Origin: Zymoseptoria tritici IPO323
Lineage: Eukaryota; Ascomycota; Dothideomycetes; Mycosphaerellales; Mycosphaerellaceae
DNA length: 64,000 bases
NCBI RefSeq assembly: GCF_000219625.1
Contig: NC_018214.1
Span: 1,488,001-1,552,000, forward strand
Direction: 5' to 3'
Translations under genes and position numbers: made by a program
Shown here: positions 22,965 to 34,287 of the stretch, one piece after another
Numbering within the stretch: the first letter of the stretch is position 1
Layout of the letters: each line of letters begins with the position of its first letter
The notes under the pieces: model-generated
What the model was told of the DNA's origin: nothing
The model's database searches: none
The model's input: the letters and a program-made list of their open reading frames with translations, nothing else

Positions 22965-24492
22965 ATGAAGCTTCTGCCCGCTCTTCTCGCATCGGCCTCG
23001 GTCTGCTCGGCCATCAGCATCCCAAGCTGGAGCGACATTGTCGATACCGTGCAAGGCCAACAGCCATTCGCCGGCCCCGAGAAATTCCTCATTGAGCTGT
23101 CCGAAACCGAAAGTCGATGGGTCACAGAAGAGGAGAAATGGCAGCTCTTGCGCGAAGGCAAGAAGTTCTTCGACATCACAGACCACTCCTCGGCGCTGGA
23201 GTTGGGCCTGCCGGAGAGGGCAAGAGCTGTCAAGTCGGTCAAATTCCCAAAGAAGACGGCGTACAACGGGACTGTCTCGAAGCTGTTGGAGAATCTGGAG
23301 AAGAAGAATATGAGGAAACATCTGGAGACTTTCACATCGTTCCACACGAGATACTACAAGTCTGGTAGGTTGTAGATGGATCGCCTCTTGGCGAACTGAT
23401 ACTGACATCGTCCAGATTATGGTAGACAGTCTTCGGAGTGGCTGCTGGCCCAGGTGAACCAGACTCTCGGAGATGTGGGCCATGTCCGTCATTTCGAACA
23501 TCCCTGGGGACAGAACAGTATCATTGCCACCATCCCAGGAAAGAGCAACAAGACCGTGGTCATCGGTGCCCACCAGGACAGCATCAACCTATTTCTGCCA
23601 TCCATCTTCGCGGCGCCAGGCGCGGATGACGATGGTTCGGGAACTGTGACTATTCTCGAAGCGCTTCGGGTGATTCTCAAGGACAAGGATATCGCCAAGG
23701 GTAAAGCCGACAACACCTTGGAGTTCCATTGGTATTCCGCCGAGGAGGGTGGTCTTCTAGGTAAGAAATCGAAGTGCAGAAGGCCTCCATTGTCTGGGAC
23801 TGTCTCGGACGCCGGGGCTTCGTCCATTCCACGCTGTCTACGACATCCGCTGACCTACCACGCTTTGCTTTGCAGGTTCTCAGGCCATTTTCAACTCTTA
23901 TGCGAGTGAAGGCCGTGACGTCAAGGCTATGCTTCAGCAAGACATGACGGGTATGTGCATGCACGAACTGCGAGGTTGCAACGTCACTGACATGTTTTCG
24001 CCCGAAGGATACACTCATGGCACGCTCGAAGCCGGCGAGCCCGAGTCCGTTGGAGTGATTACTGACTTTGTGAGTTTCCGAAGGATGCAGCCTTTTTAAT
24101 CCCAAGGACATGCAACTGACAAGCAATTTTCCTCCCTGCAGGTCGATCCCGGACTTACCACTTTCATCAAGGAAGTCGTGAGCACCTACTGCGACATTCC
24201 TTACATCGAAACCAAGTGCGGGTATGCGTGTTCCGATCACGCATCCGCCAGCAAGGCAGGCTACCCGTCGGCCTTCGTCATCGAGTCCGACTTCAAATAC
24301 AGCGACAAAAAGATACACACTACTGAGGCAAGTCTGTACTGAAGGGAAAAGAGCATGCAGCTGAATCACTGACTCTTCCACTTTTTGGCTTTACAGGACA
24401 AAATTGAGTACTTGGACTTTAACCATATGCTGCAACACGCGCGACTCACGACAGGTCTTGCATACGAATTGGCATTTGCGAAGTTCGACTAA
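22965..24492 (+). CDS. LAP1: secreted leucine aminopeptidase, M28E family, 387 aa
   Basis: Extracellular zinc aminopeptidase that removes N-terminal Leu and other residues from peptides for nitrogen nutrition. Six exons: 22965-23364, 23416-23760, 23876-23950, 24008-24069, 24142-24327, 24397-24492; all phases agree. Signal peptide at residues 1-15 ([15 protein letters not shown]), then a propeptide, then the peptidase from about residue 90. Zinc ligands by family alignment are H186 (GAHQD), D205 (ADDDGSG), E243/E244 (AEEGG), D271 (QQDMTG) and H327 (CSDHAS). Two Cys pairs are plausible (C311, C320, C324). Intron 3 ends in AAG and intron 5 is a GC-AG intron (GAG|gcaagt), both unusual. It is divergent from LEU1, which may reflect shared nitrogen or leucine control (inference). 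Confidence 0.93.
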
Positions 24493-25618
24493 TTTCGTCA
24501 TCATACCTGCATTGCATTCTCTTCCCATCCACTGGTTCGCGTGGGATCGGGAGAGGCGGAGGAACGCCGAGGCTTCGCGGAGTAAGGATTAACGGGCGAA
24601 GCAAGGGGTGAGATACCACGTCTCTGGACGCATGCACGTGTTGTGTCGCCTCCGCGATGAGATTGAGTCGCTGCACAGAAGCGAGGAACCTGATCTTGCA
24701 CCACTTGTCAATTTCAAAGTCACGCGTCGAAAGCGCCTCGTCACTTTCTTCAGGTCGCACAAAGTGGCGGATTCTAATTATAAGAAAGCAAAGTCCGCAC
24801 ACGTTGCATTGCATGCCGACATGCAGCATTTCTTGGCCCGCCTCTCCCAACCTCACACCCGCATCTGGCGGGTTAGAATACTGGTCCCGCGTCTCCTCTA
24901 TGGTGTGATGCACAGAGCAAGGTACGAGTTCTCGGGTAGTGGCAGCTGTTGCTCGGGCTGTTGTCTCACGTAGATGTTGAGATTCGTTGGATGTATTCCT
25001 GAAAGAAGAGGGCGTTGTCCATAGAGGAGAGTAGGAAGCAGTGTTGTCGTATGCGAGACTCGACCTGCCGTTGAGATTGAGCGACCTTGTAGTGGTGGCT
25101 TCATCAATCCTGCATTATTGTCGTTCGCACGTTGAGCCATGCATGCACCTGGCTTCGAGATTGTCCTCATCCGGCAGCACGCCAGGTCCGGTGCCTGGCA
25201 GAAGGATTCCATGCACGATCCCGACGACCAACCATTGAAGTGTCGTGTCTGGGACAGGAGTGCACGATGGATGTGACGGCAGATATGTGAGAGCCGTCAC
25301 TGCTTCTTCTAAATTGGTGACATCTTTTCGACGGTTGCACCAGACACTCAAAAATACATCTCGACCTTGCCCGTCGTTCAATCGCATCAATTTGAAAGCG
25401 GGCCATTGCATCGGTGCGACTTCTGCTGTTGAGCTTCAGCCTGCACACGCTCTTTCCGAGACCCACCCAGCTGCCTTCCGCACGTGGAGTACAGTATCGA
25501 GAAAAGCATCATAAAAGAGATCCACTCCCGAGACTTCTGTTTGTTTGCTTGCACGCGCAGACCCGCTCTCAGCACGCTCAAACCCACTTCACTTGTTCCA
25601 CCGACCAAATCGACCATC
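24493..25618. other. 1.1-kb intergenic region
   Basis: A minus-strand ORF of 155 codons overlaps the 3' end of LAP1 and shows no family features. No gene is supported. The last 130 bases are probably the leader of the next gene. Confidence 0.35.
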
Positions 25619-26605
25619 ATGCATATCTTCGCTCTACTGCCGTTGTGCGCCGGCCTTGCCTACGCTCTGCCCCAGGACAACTGTGAGACGACGACCGTCC
25701 AAGTCATCGAACCCACCACGACCGCCACCTACACATCGACGGCTGTGGTGACCGTCAGACCGAGCACGGCGCAAGACTTGGGCACCTTCACTTTGGTGTC
25801 AACCATCAAATCGACCAAGACCCACTTTACACTCACCACCTCGTCCACAGAATGTCAATCGTCTGCCACGGCGTGAGTATCCCTCCATGACGATCATAAC
25901 TTACGTCGCTAATACCATAACAGGACCGTCCCCAAGGCGACCACAACAGCCTATGCAGAAGGCTATGGCAAGCTTCGAAGACGTGAAATGGGCCTTCATC
26001 CACGCGCCGACTGTACCGTCACTGAGACCTCAACCACCACCTACGGCCAAACACAGACGTGGGTCATGGCGAGTGGGAAGACCAGCACCCGCACCGCCTA
26101 CACGGAATTCTTCCAAGCGACCGTCACCGAATACAAGTCGAGCGGGATCGCGCACTTCATCGCGACAGCGACAGACACCACGACAGCACCTTGCGGAGGT
26201 GCTACTGTCACAGATGACAGCTGGACCTCGACCGTCGCCCTTGATGCCCGCTGCTCGCCCTCCGCCATGATCAGTGCCTACAGCGGATTTGGAATCGACT
26301 GGCTGTCCGACACGCCCCTGAGCGGCGGCACGTACGAGACCACGACCGACAACGCGTCCGAGTGCTGCCAGCAGTGTGCCGTGGCCGAAGACTGCTCTGC
26401 CAGTGCATGGGACATCCGGACTGGAAAGTGCAAACTGGAGTTCGCGACCGACTACCAGACTGGCGAGCTGAACTGTGGGCAACCATTGCTGGGTTACTAC
26501 GATGCTGGTCCAAGCAGCCCCATGTCGCCGGGCGCGGGCTGGCACATTGCGAACGTGTGTGGAAAAGCGACTTTCGGGCAAGCGAAGCCTGATGATGGCA
26601 CCTAG
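25619..26605 (+). CDS. secreted Thr-rich protein with a PAN/apple-like Cys-rich region, 311 aa
   Basis: Two exons (25619-25872, 25924-26605) joined GC|G to give ATVPKATTT. The ATG at 25619 is chosen because it opens a clear signal peptide (MHIFALLPLCAGLAYA). Residues 20-170 are Thr/Ser-rich and probably O-glycosylated, with only scattered Cys. Residues 210-290 contain a Cys-rich segment, ASECCQQCAVAEDCSASAWD followed by GKCKLEF and later LNCGQP and VCGKA. Its spacing resembles fungal PAN/apple domains, which bind protein or carbohydrate. There is no C-terminal hydrophobic anchor, so it is probably released or wall-associated. The exact function is unknown. The reading frame stays open upstream of this ATG, but that part is not signal-like. 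Confidence 0.8.
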
Positions 26606-27812
26606 AATGGCTGTGTTGTTTTGACGGCAACGTATTTGCAGATGGAGGAGCTTCTGAACATTTCGGCTTTGGTCGACGGAGGATGTCTCTGTAAAGATCG
26701 CTGTCAGCGCGAGATGTATATAATATCCTGTAGGAGGCAAGAATGGGAGGACTACTGGATCCCATTGGTTTGCAGCCTCACGTCTTGCAGGGCGGAGTCG
26801 TGCGTTGTCATACTAAAAGACCAAAGGTGGTCCGACAAGGAATCCTGCTTTTTGAAGGCTCGCATGGCATCAAGCTCGCCGCTAGACCTGTGCCATGAGG
26901 TATTGGCGTGGGGAGAGCTTGAGTCGCGTTTTCACGGGCTTTGCTCTCAGTCTCACAAACTCATCGTCTTGTCGTCGAGCACTACGAAAAGGTACTGTAG
27001 ACGCTGACACAGCATTGCAATGCGTCTTTACGGTCATCCACAGACCGTGCGCATATCCTCCCCTGAGAGTGAGGCGCAAGTCCAGGTCCATGTCCAAGCC
27101 ACCATCATCGACATGGTTCAAGATGCGCACTGACGCCCGGGGAACGAAGCTCCCCGTCCTGCTCACAAGCCTCGCATTAAACTTTTCCTCCTTTCCAGTG
27201 CTTGTTTCGGCTGATCGTCGCTCCTCTTGTTTCCTGCACGCGCCTGCCACTCGCTGCCAACTTGCCCAGGGTGATCTTGACAGCAAACAAGATTCCCCGG
27301 CGCGGAGCTGAGCAAGTCTTATATTTGGCTTTCCTCCTCGGCGTCCGATCTCATCGTCCAGTTCGTCACCGCGCGTGTGGTTCGTTCAACTACTGGGAAC
27401 TCTCCTTTTAGCTTGTTCGCCATACCGCTCCCGTTCGTTTCTTTCTTCGACCTCATCTCTTCCACCTCCATCTATTGCTCACGTCTCTGCTCTCCTGCGA
27501 CTGACATTCCCCTGGAGCTTGCTTCGTCGAGCTGTTCGCGCGGATAGAGCTCGTGCTTCCAATCTGAAACAGCTACCAACAGCGGTGTCGCCTGCAATCT
27601 GACCGCCTTGTTCGAGACTTGCGCAAGCTTGTACAGAACGTCGGCCACTTGTATTCGAGCATCAGAGCTTCAATCACCTGGTCAGTGCGAGACGCAATAT
27701 CGCAGCTCGAGACAACACCTATCGACGACATAGCTGGAAGCGCTACCGACCACCGACACCTCAACTTAGCGATCCCACTTCAACCTTTCGACCCACAATC
27801 CCACGATACGCA
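26606..27812. other. long 5' region of the CAX gene
   Basis: 1.2 kb without a recognised gene. The last 450 bases are pyrimidine-rich and look like a long promoter and leader for the exchanger gene. Confidence 0.4.
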
Positions 27813-29358
27813 ATGACAAGGGCAAGCGTCTTCAGACGCCGTGACCAGGCTTATGGCGACAAGGACGGCGTGAACGGAGGTGCGACTAGCAGAGGCAATG
27901 ATCAGGAAAAGAGATCCCAAGATGGTAGTCCTGCTGCGAACAAACAACTTCCCTTGTACAATCAGGATGGTCACCAAGTGAACCACGCCGGACACAAGGT
28001 TACGCCTGGCATCCAACCCGATGGTGAAAGTGGACGCAAGTGGTTCAACCCGCTTCACTTCTTCCGCATCTGCTGGACTTCTTCATGCACGGCAAGCCGA
28101 TATACGAACGTCCTTTGGCCCTTTACTATAGCGGCCATGGTGCTTCACTTCGGTTTCCGCGACCTGGAATTATGGATCTTCATCACGGCATACATCGGCA
28201 TGGTGCCCGCGGCCAATTTGGTTGGCTTTGCTGGGCAGGAACTAGCACGGAAAATGCCCAAGGTTGCAGGCGTCATGATCGAGACTACGTTCGGCAGCGT
28301 CGTCGAGATCATCCTGTTCACGGTCCTCATCGTCAAGGCGAAGCACCAGATGGAAGCAGATCCAAATGCCGAGCCTAACACCGCCGTCATTCGCGCTGCC
28401 ATTCTCGGTTCGATTCTTGCGAACATGCTCCTGTGTCTTGGTAAGGTCCGACCTTGCACGATTTCTCCAGCTCCGTCTAATCCATATCGCAGGCCTCTGC
28501 TTCTTCGTTGGCGGTATCTTCCACCCTCAGCAGGTCTTCCACGAGGCTGTCTCCGAAGTGGGTTCTAACCTGATGCTCGTCGCTGGGATGGCTCTCGTGA
28601 TCCCGACCATCTACTACAACACGCTTCTCGACCGAACCGGCGAGCCAATCTCCGCCGAATCTCTAAAAATTGCGAGAGCCACCGCCATCGTCCTACTGGT
28701 CGCTTTTTGCGTCTACGTCTGGTTCCAAGCCAGGAGCCATCACGGCCTGTACGAAGACATCCTTGAGGCAGACGAGGAGCGCGATCACGATCGCCACAAG
28801 GATCTGCGGAAGCCGAAGCTCACCCTCACCGAAGCCATCCTCGCCCTCATCATCGCATTGACATTTGTCGCTTTCATGGCCGTGTTCCTGGTCGAGAAGA
28901 TTGAGTACATGATAGCCAACCACAATCTTTCCGACGCCTTCCTCGGTTTGATCCTCATTCCCATCGTGGAAAAGGCCTCGGAACACATCACGGCCGTTGA
29001 CGAAGCCTACGATAACCAGATGAACTTTGCTCTCAGTCATGTCCTCGGCGCCAGCATCCAAACCGCTCTCCTCAACACCCCGATCGTCGTGCTCATCGGC
29101 TGGGGCCTCCACGTGCCCATGAGCCTCGACTTTGAGATCTTCGACGCCATCGTCCTCATCCTCGCCATCATCGTGGTCGGCAATTTCCTTAGAGATGAAA
29201 AGAGCGACTATCTTGAAGGCGCGCTGTGCGTGTTCGTCTACATCCTGATCGCGATCTGCGCGTTCTTCTACCCGGATCCACAGCATGGTCAGGGTACCTC
29301 TAGTGCGCATTCTGAGGCCATGACGGAGGGCGCGGCGCGGATGCTGAAATTGATATGA
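27813..29358 (+). CDS. vacuolar calcium/proton exchanger (CAX/VCX1-like), 497 aa
   Basis: Antiporter of the CaCA superfamily that uses the vacuolar proton gradient to sequester Ca2+. Exons are 27813-28440 and 28493-29358, joined G|GC (LCLGLCFF). The hydrophilic N-tail (1-85) is followed by HFFRICWTSSCT, then two halves of membrane helices. The first CaCA signature is MIETTFGSVVEIILFTV. Eleven or so helices are evident in total, with a charged cytosolic loop at about 290-325 (EADEERDHDRHKDLRKPK). In the second half the usual GNAAEH is replaced by PIVEKASEHITAV, and the helix reads NFALSHVLGASIQTALLNTP. The divergent second motif suggests a subfamily distinct from yeast Vcx1, so ion specificity is uncertain. 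Confidence 0.88.
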
Positions 29359-29774
29359 GGTTGTCGGACTGATGGCATTCGGACAGCTCAGAGGTAACAA
29401 GGGCTTTTAGCGTGTTTTTGACGGGATATTTCTTTCTCGAGCGTGTTCATTATTGGCAAGCGATGGTGTTGCGAGCGATTTGCTGGGATGTTATACTGTT
29501 TGTTGGGCGACACAAGAAGTGTAGGGTTGTCGAATATCATACCTTTGTACCCTGGCTCAACTGCGCGACATGACGGCTGTTTTGCAGTGTCAATGTTGTG
29601 CAGTCAGCTGTTCGTGGCAAGGCGCATGTGATTGTAAGGGTTTGCTTTCTGGTGCCTCCTGCGGTCAGCAACGCTATTGTCTGCTGTCACCAATATCCGG
29701 AAGTGGCAGTCACCTTCTCTGCGATCTTCCTGACCTGCTCCATGGAAGCCTAACACAAACCGCGCACATCCAAA
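29359..29774. other. intergenic spacer
   Basis: Between the CAX gene and the methyltransferase gene. No gene is recognised. Confidence 0.35.
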
Positions 29775-30560
29775 ATGACAACTCAAGCTCAAGCTCCTTT
29801 CAGCACCGCCGACTTCTTCGACGAGATTGGCAAGAGATATGAGATAGCTTACGATGGATCCGGCGGTCAACAACGCTCTCTTCAATGGCTATTGTCCAAT
29901 CTGCCGGCTGGAAGCACAATCCTCGACGTTGGGTCCGGTACTGGTAGACCTGCTGCGAAAGTACTGTCGGATGCTGGGCACGCTGTGACGAGCGTGGATA
30001 TCTCACCAGTCATGGTGGAGCTCGCTCGGAAGCAAGTACCAGATGCTACATTCGTGGTGCGAGATGCGAGGTGCGTATGGATCTTGGAGGATCAGAGACG
30101 TGACTGATCAGTACACAGGGCGTGGGAGCCAGAAGGCGGTGATGGCTCGGTGGATTGCGTGGTGACCTTCTTCGGCATGATCACTGGAGTCTCGCAGGAT
30201 GATATTCGGGCGTTCATTCTCCGTGTGCATCGCTGGCTGCGTCCTGGCGGGAGTCTTTGTGTAAGCGTCAATAGCTATGCCCGCTGATGGAGAGGCTTCA
30301 AAGTGGTACGTCCGAAGTCGCTGGTCATCCGACGGTATGACCGACCGAAACCGTGCTTCGACAGGATGAATCGAGATCAAACCTGCTCGGCCTTCTCGCT
30401 TGACGACACTTTGTCACTGATCGGAGTGGCCGGCTTCGTGAACGATAAGCAGGAAGTGGACAAGTTCTTTCCCAAGGTGGAGGAAGCTGGACTGTGTAAG
30501 CGGGAGGAGTCTTTCGTGGAGAACCACATCTTTGTATGTGCCAGGAAGTCGGGAGCTTAA
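29775..30560 (+). CDS. class I SAM-dependent methyltransferase, possibly interrupted
   Basis: The small-molecule methyltransferase fold is clear: motif I ILDVGSGTGRPAAKVL, motif II VTSVDISPVMVELAR, then VDCVVTFFGMI and LRPGGSL. Exon 1 is 29775-30070 and exon 2 begins at 30119 (AG|G gives DARAWEPEGG). Exon 2 stays open to a TGA at 30287-30289. The same frame then reads WRGFKVVRP and ends KVEEAGLCKREES...HIFVCARKSGA at 30560, which looks like the proper C-terminus. Either a short third intron (for example 30259-30303, using a non-consensus AAG acceptor) removes the stop, or the gene carries a nonsense mutation. Substrate unknown. It resembles the methyltransferase at 32734-33423 in domain type only. 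Confidence 0.7.
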
Positions 30561-30901
30561 GGATGCATTATGAGAAGATAGGCTTGATGGCTGCGGATCA
30601 GTATAGCTAGTCAAGGTACTGTTCTATCGAAGGATTGAGGGTCTTGCAAAGTCGCGAATCATTGAGAATAATGCGCCACGCGGCTGCAGATCTTCCGCCC
30701 GCTCGGCAGATCCAGCCCTATTCTTTCGCGCCGACCAAACTCTCCAAGTCGTTGCTTCTACTCGTTCGTTGTGTTGTCGTCGTCTTCATAATAACACTCT
30801 CTCCTGACCCGAACTCTTTGTCTCGCGCGCTCATATTCCGACTCATACCGCATTCACGCTCGACAGTCGCTTTCGCTCACGATCCTCCACGCTCGCTCGC
30901 C
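30561..30901. other. intergenic spacer
   Basis: Promoter and leader of the Kre9-like gene. The frame is open here but there is no signal-like start before 30902. Confidence 0.35.
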
Positions 30902-31973
30902 ATGCGCCTCGACCGGCTGCTCTCCATCGCGACTCTCGCTCCCTCGATCTTCGTCCTCGCAGATGTCAAATTCACATCCCCAAAAGCTGGCTCGGACGTC
31001 ACCCCAGGCTCTTTCACAGTATCATGGACGGATGGTTCGGATTCACCGTCAATAGACGACTTGTCAACATACACATTGCAATTGATGGTGGGCGGCAATG
31101 AGGAGGGCAACGCGGTATGTGTGAAGTAGACCTGCGGTCTTAAGATGCTAGGATGGGGCTCCGGCAGGCAAACCTTCAAAACGACCCCCGTTCAATTGCG
31201 CAAAAGGACAAGGATATGGATCGTATTACAGGCTTACAGCGACAAGGTGTATATAAAGCACAGACGCTGACGGAATGATGATCCTAGCTACCACTCATTG
31301 CCCTGGCATCACAAGGAACATTCTCTACGGGAAGCACAGTGAAAGGAACAGTGGCGGTCAACGTCGCGGGACCGACGAAGAATGGATAGTACGTGGAGGG
31401 CATACTCGTTACAGCACAACCAGATACTGACGAAAGTCTCATAGCTATCTCAAGATGACATCGACAGCAAAATCCGGAGGAACGATAATCAACTACTCGG
31501 ATCGCTTCAACATCCCGACGATGACAGGCAATACTCCTCCGACATACGCAAAGGCGGCAGACGCTGTCGACGGAACGGATGGACCGCCAACGCAAAACAA
31601 CATCGCGAACGACGTTGCTGCCGCTGCTCCTCCTGCTGCCGACGGACCGTTTGCCGTGCCATACGCCCTTCAGACAGGACTCACAAGATACGCTCCGATG
31701 CAGGGTGTGCCGCCTACGAAGATCTCTGCGAAGAACTACACGCCACTGCATCCGACGAGCTCGTACAAGGTCGCGACAGCTTTCCTGCCGACGGCCACCG
31801 TCCAGAAGACCGTGACCCAGTCACAGACTTTCTCTGTGAGCAGTAGAGAGAACACAGTGAGTCCCGTCCTACCTGCTAGACGTGATGTATCATGCTTACC
31901 CTGCTATCAGGTCGCTCCTCAATCAAATCCGACAGACGACATGGCCAAGTACCTGGCACGATGGAAGGACTAG
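30902..31973 (+). CDS. Kre9/Knh1-family cell-wall protein, 262 aa
   Basis: Secreted protein of the family required for beta-1,6-glucan assembly in the wall. Exons: 30902-31114, 31288-31388, 31445-31856, 31911-31973. Signal peptide at residues 1-19 (MRLDRLLSIATLAPSIFVL). The N-terminal Ser-Thr-rich Kre9-type domain starts VKFTSPKAGSDVTPGSFTVSW and continues GTFSTGSTVKG...GYYLKMTSTAKSG. The C-terminal KRE9/KNH1 domain is visible in LTRYAPMQGVPPT and SSYKVATAFLPTATVQKTV, then SFTVSSRENT-like FSVSSRENT. The first intron is long (173 nt), and a 15-nt microexon (31232-31246) inside it cannot be excluded. The simple join gives NALPLIALASQG, which fits the family. The last exon adds a short basic tail. 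Confidence 0.87.
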
Positions 31974-32218
31974 GAGTTTGCTAAGAAACTTTTGCATTTG
32001 GGTTGATGGGAAGCATTTTAAGGCGTTTAGCGACAAGGCTGTAGAGACCAGACTTAGCATCGCCTACGTTGAGATCAGCAGGCTCAAGGCATTTGGCAGT
32101 ATGTTTATGTGATAACGTGAAAATGAAATGCAATCAAAGAATCTGGCCCCAAGCTGTCTTGGCATGTGAAGAACCTCAACTTTCTCATCGTCTCCTTCTT
32201 CCTCAAACAGACACAACA

Positions 32219-32617
32219 ATGACAATCTCAACCTACCACTGTCTCTGCACAGAGCTCGTGCTAGCCACACCGAACGACCTGAGCAAACGACCAAAACGCG
32301 AACTCGACGGCGCAAGCATCTGCAAACTCGGCGGCGCCTGCACATTAACCAGCGCCGCAACGGTCGACGAAAAAGCCACAATCCTCAAACTCGAGGATGG
32401 ATTCGAAAAGCGGTATGCAATCAAATGCGCGCGCTGTGGACTGCTGTTTGCGTATCAGTTAGATCTGAGCCAATTTGAGGAGAGCAAGGCGGAGAATGGC
32501 AGGAGGGAGGATGTGGTGTATGTGCTGGCTGGAGCGCTGCCCGGCGAGGAGTTGAGGGGCTTGATGAGTACGGAGGAGATGTTGGCTGGGAAGGCGAAGG
32601 TGGGCGGAGTGGTCTGA
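32219..32617 (+). CDS. STEEP1-family protein, 132 aa
   Basis: Single exon; the frame stays open upstream but homology begins at MTISTYHCLCTELVL. The family is the eukaryotic STEEP1/CXorf56 group, and the human member helps STING leave the ER. Two Cys pairs, C8/C10 (YHCLC) and C79/C82 in IKCARCGLLFAYQLD, look like a metal site, and EDGFEKRYAI matches the conserved segment before it. The yeast and fungal role is not established. The gene is convergent with the following methyltransferase, with about 115 bp between stop codons. Confidence 0.8.
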   Translation: MTISTYHCLCTELVLATPNDLSKRPKRELDGASICKLGGACTLTSAATVDEKATILKLEDGFEKRYAIKCARCGLLFAYQLDLSQFEESKAENGRREDVVYVLAGALPGEELRGLMSTEEMLAGKAKVGGVV

Positions 32618-32733
32618 GCAGAAAATTACTGGCGAGATGGTATGCATGGATTTCTGGGATCTGAATCGAATGCTCCGAACGCAGCACTGCCCTCGAGAGG
32701 CTTCTATCAAGCCAGCGAGCTACGACCTCTGAA

Positions 32734-33423
32734 TCACGCTGCCGGCTTCCTCACGAAAAACCACGAAAAGCTCGTCTCGTGGTCCGGATCGCTCTTGTTC
32801 AGGTTCTCATCCACCAACACCTCATTCCTCACAACCTCCAAGCCAACCTCCTCCACCATCTTCCGACTCGTCGCAACATCAAAACTCGACCAGAACATTT
32901 CCGTTCCGAAGAATTCCTGTCGACTATCCTCCGCTTCCTCTCCCGCGAGGTTGAAAACCATGGCTCCTCCAACCTTCAACCAACTCGCAATCTTAGCAAA
33001 CATCGTCCGCTGCTCCTCTCGTGGGAGATGGAAAATGGAGAAAAACGCCACCACGCCATCGAGCGAACCATCGGCGAAATCTAGAGCCATCATATCCCCC
33101 GGCAGGAATTTCGCCGTTGGACACCGTGCTTGAGCCATCTCGATGTGCTTGGTGGAGATGTCGTTCGCGTAGATTGTGGTGCAGGAGGGGTGGGCGACGA
33201 GGGTTTCGAGGATGGGGGTTCCTGCTGCGCAGCCGAGTTCGAGGACGGTTGAATCTGGTGGAATGTGAGAGAGGAAGTCGGAGAGGTAGCGGAGGCGTTG
33301 CGAGGGGGTGGTGAGGGTCCAGGATAGGTATTGCTCGGCCATGTGGTCATAGCTTGCTGCGACGAGGGTTTTGGTGTCGGAGGGGGCGGTAGGGGAGTTG
33401 GTGGTTGGTGGGTGGTCGGCCAT
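32734..33423 (-). CDS. class I SAM-dependent methyltransferase, 229 aa
   Basis: Single exon. The start chosen is MADHPPTTNS at 33423, because the nine residues before it in the ORF are not family-like. The Rossmann-type core shows motif I TVLELGCAAGTPIL, the acidic end of strand 2 in IYANDISTKHIEMAQAR, GDMMALDFADGSLDGVVAFF, and LKVGGAMVFNLAG. There is no signal or membrane segment, so it is probably cytosolic. The substrate cannot be predicted from sequence. Length is normal for the Methyltransf_25/11 group. Confidence 0.85.
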   Translation of the reverse strand: MADHPPTTNSPTAPSDTKTLVAASYDHMAEQYLSWTLTTPSQRLRYLSDFLSHIPPDSTVLELGCAAGTPILETLVAHPSCTTIYANDISTKHIEMAQARCPTAKFLPGDMMALDFADGSLDGVVAFFSIFHLPREEQRTMFAKIASWLKVGGAMVFNLAGEEAEDSRQEFFGTEMFWSSFDVATSRKMVEEVGLEVVRNEVLVDENLNKSDPDHETSFSWFFVRKPAA

Positions 33424-34287
33424 CGCGTATCGCGTTGAGGATCGGATCAAGAATGAGTCTCGTTTCGAACGACTTTGGCCTGCAGCGATGAGCTATTGGA
33501 GGAAGAGGATTGTGAAGATGTGGACAACAGGTTCGAACAGTTGTCCCCGAGTTTACCAATTCGGAGCGCAATTCAATGGCTTTATAGCTGAATCTCGAGT
33601 TCATCAAACGATTTCGGGTTAAATCCGACCGAGGGTTTGATGCTCTGAGAGCCGGAGGTATGACCAATATCGAAGTGACTCACGATGTGACAGCTACGGA
33701 ACGATAGCTCCGTGTGCTGCAGATCGATCAACATGCATTCACATGCGAACTCGACGTCGATCCCTCTCTCACCGCAGATTTATCAAGGCAGAACTTCGCG
33801 AGTAGCTGGGGGCCGCGATACGGACGAATTCACAGCCCAAAGCAAAGTCCATCCACGACACGAATCGAAGTTAAGGAGACCAATTTGCCTGCAATGCGAG
33901 ATCTCTCGTTTATCATGCTTCTCGACGCAAAGTAGCTTGTCTCCAACGCTTCTTCAGACAAAGTCCACCGCTTTTCCACCTGTTTCTTCTCATTCACTCA
34001 TAGCGCTCATGCGCAGCAGCTCGCAGCTCGCGGTCTCATATCTGTCCGGTTCAGTCGCTCCGAGTATCACAACCGAGCCCTCCATCCTCATCCTCGTTTC
34101 CAATCCAAAAACGCCTCGCCCAGTGCATTATTCATTACAAGTTATGTGCAGGAAGGCTGAATCCTTAGGAGCTTCAGCGATTGTCGGATTGCGTCTCTCT
34201 TCGCGGGGAATATCCGTGTTTCGTCCATCATTTCCACAATCCTTTCTACGCTGTATTCCCCAGCGCTTGCCTGCCTGCTGTTCATGT
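33424..34287. other. intergenic region
   Basis: 860 bp between the methyltransferase start and the 3' end of the DUF2406 gene. A plus-strand ORF here runs into, and is antisense to, the DUF2406 gene and is not supported. Confidence 0.35.

Noticed and set aside
24446..24913. 155-codon minus-strand ORF
   Set aside because: It overlaps the 3' end of the aminopeptidase gene and shows no domain or splice support.
27813..33450. Secondary-metabolite cluster around the two methyltransferases
   Set aside because: No polyketide synthase, peptide synthetase, terpene cyclase or cluster regulator is nearby; the neighbours are housekeeping or wall genes.
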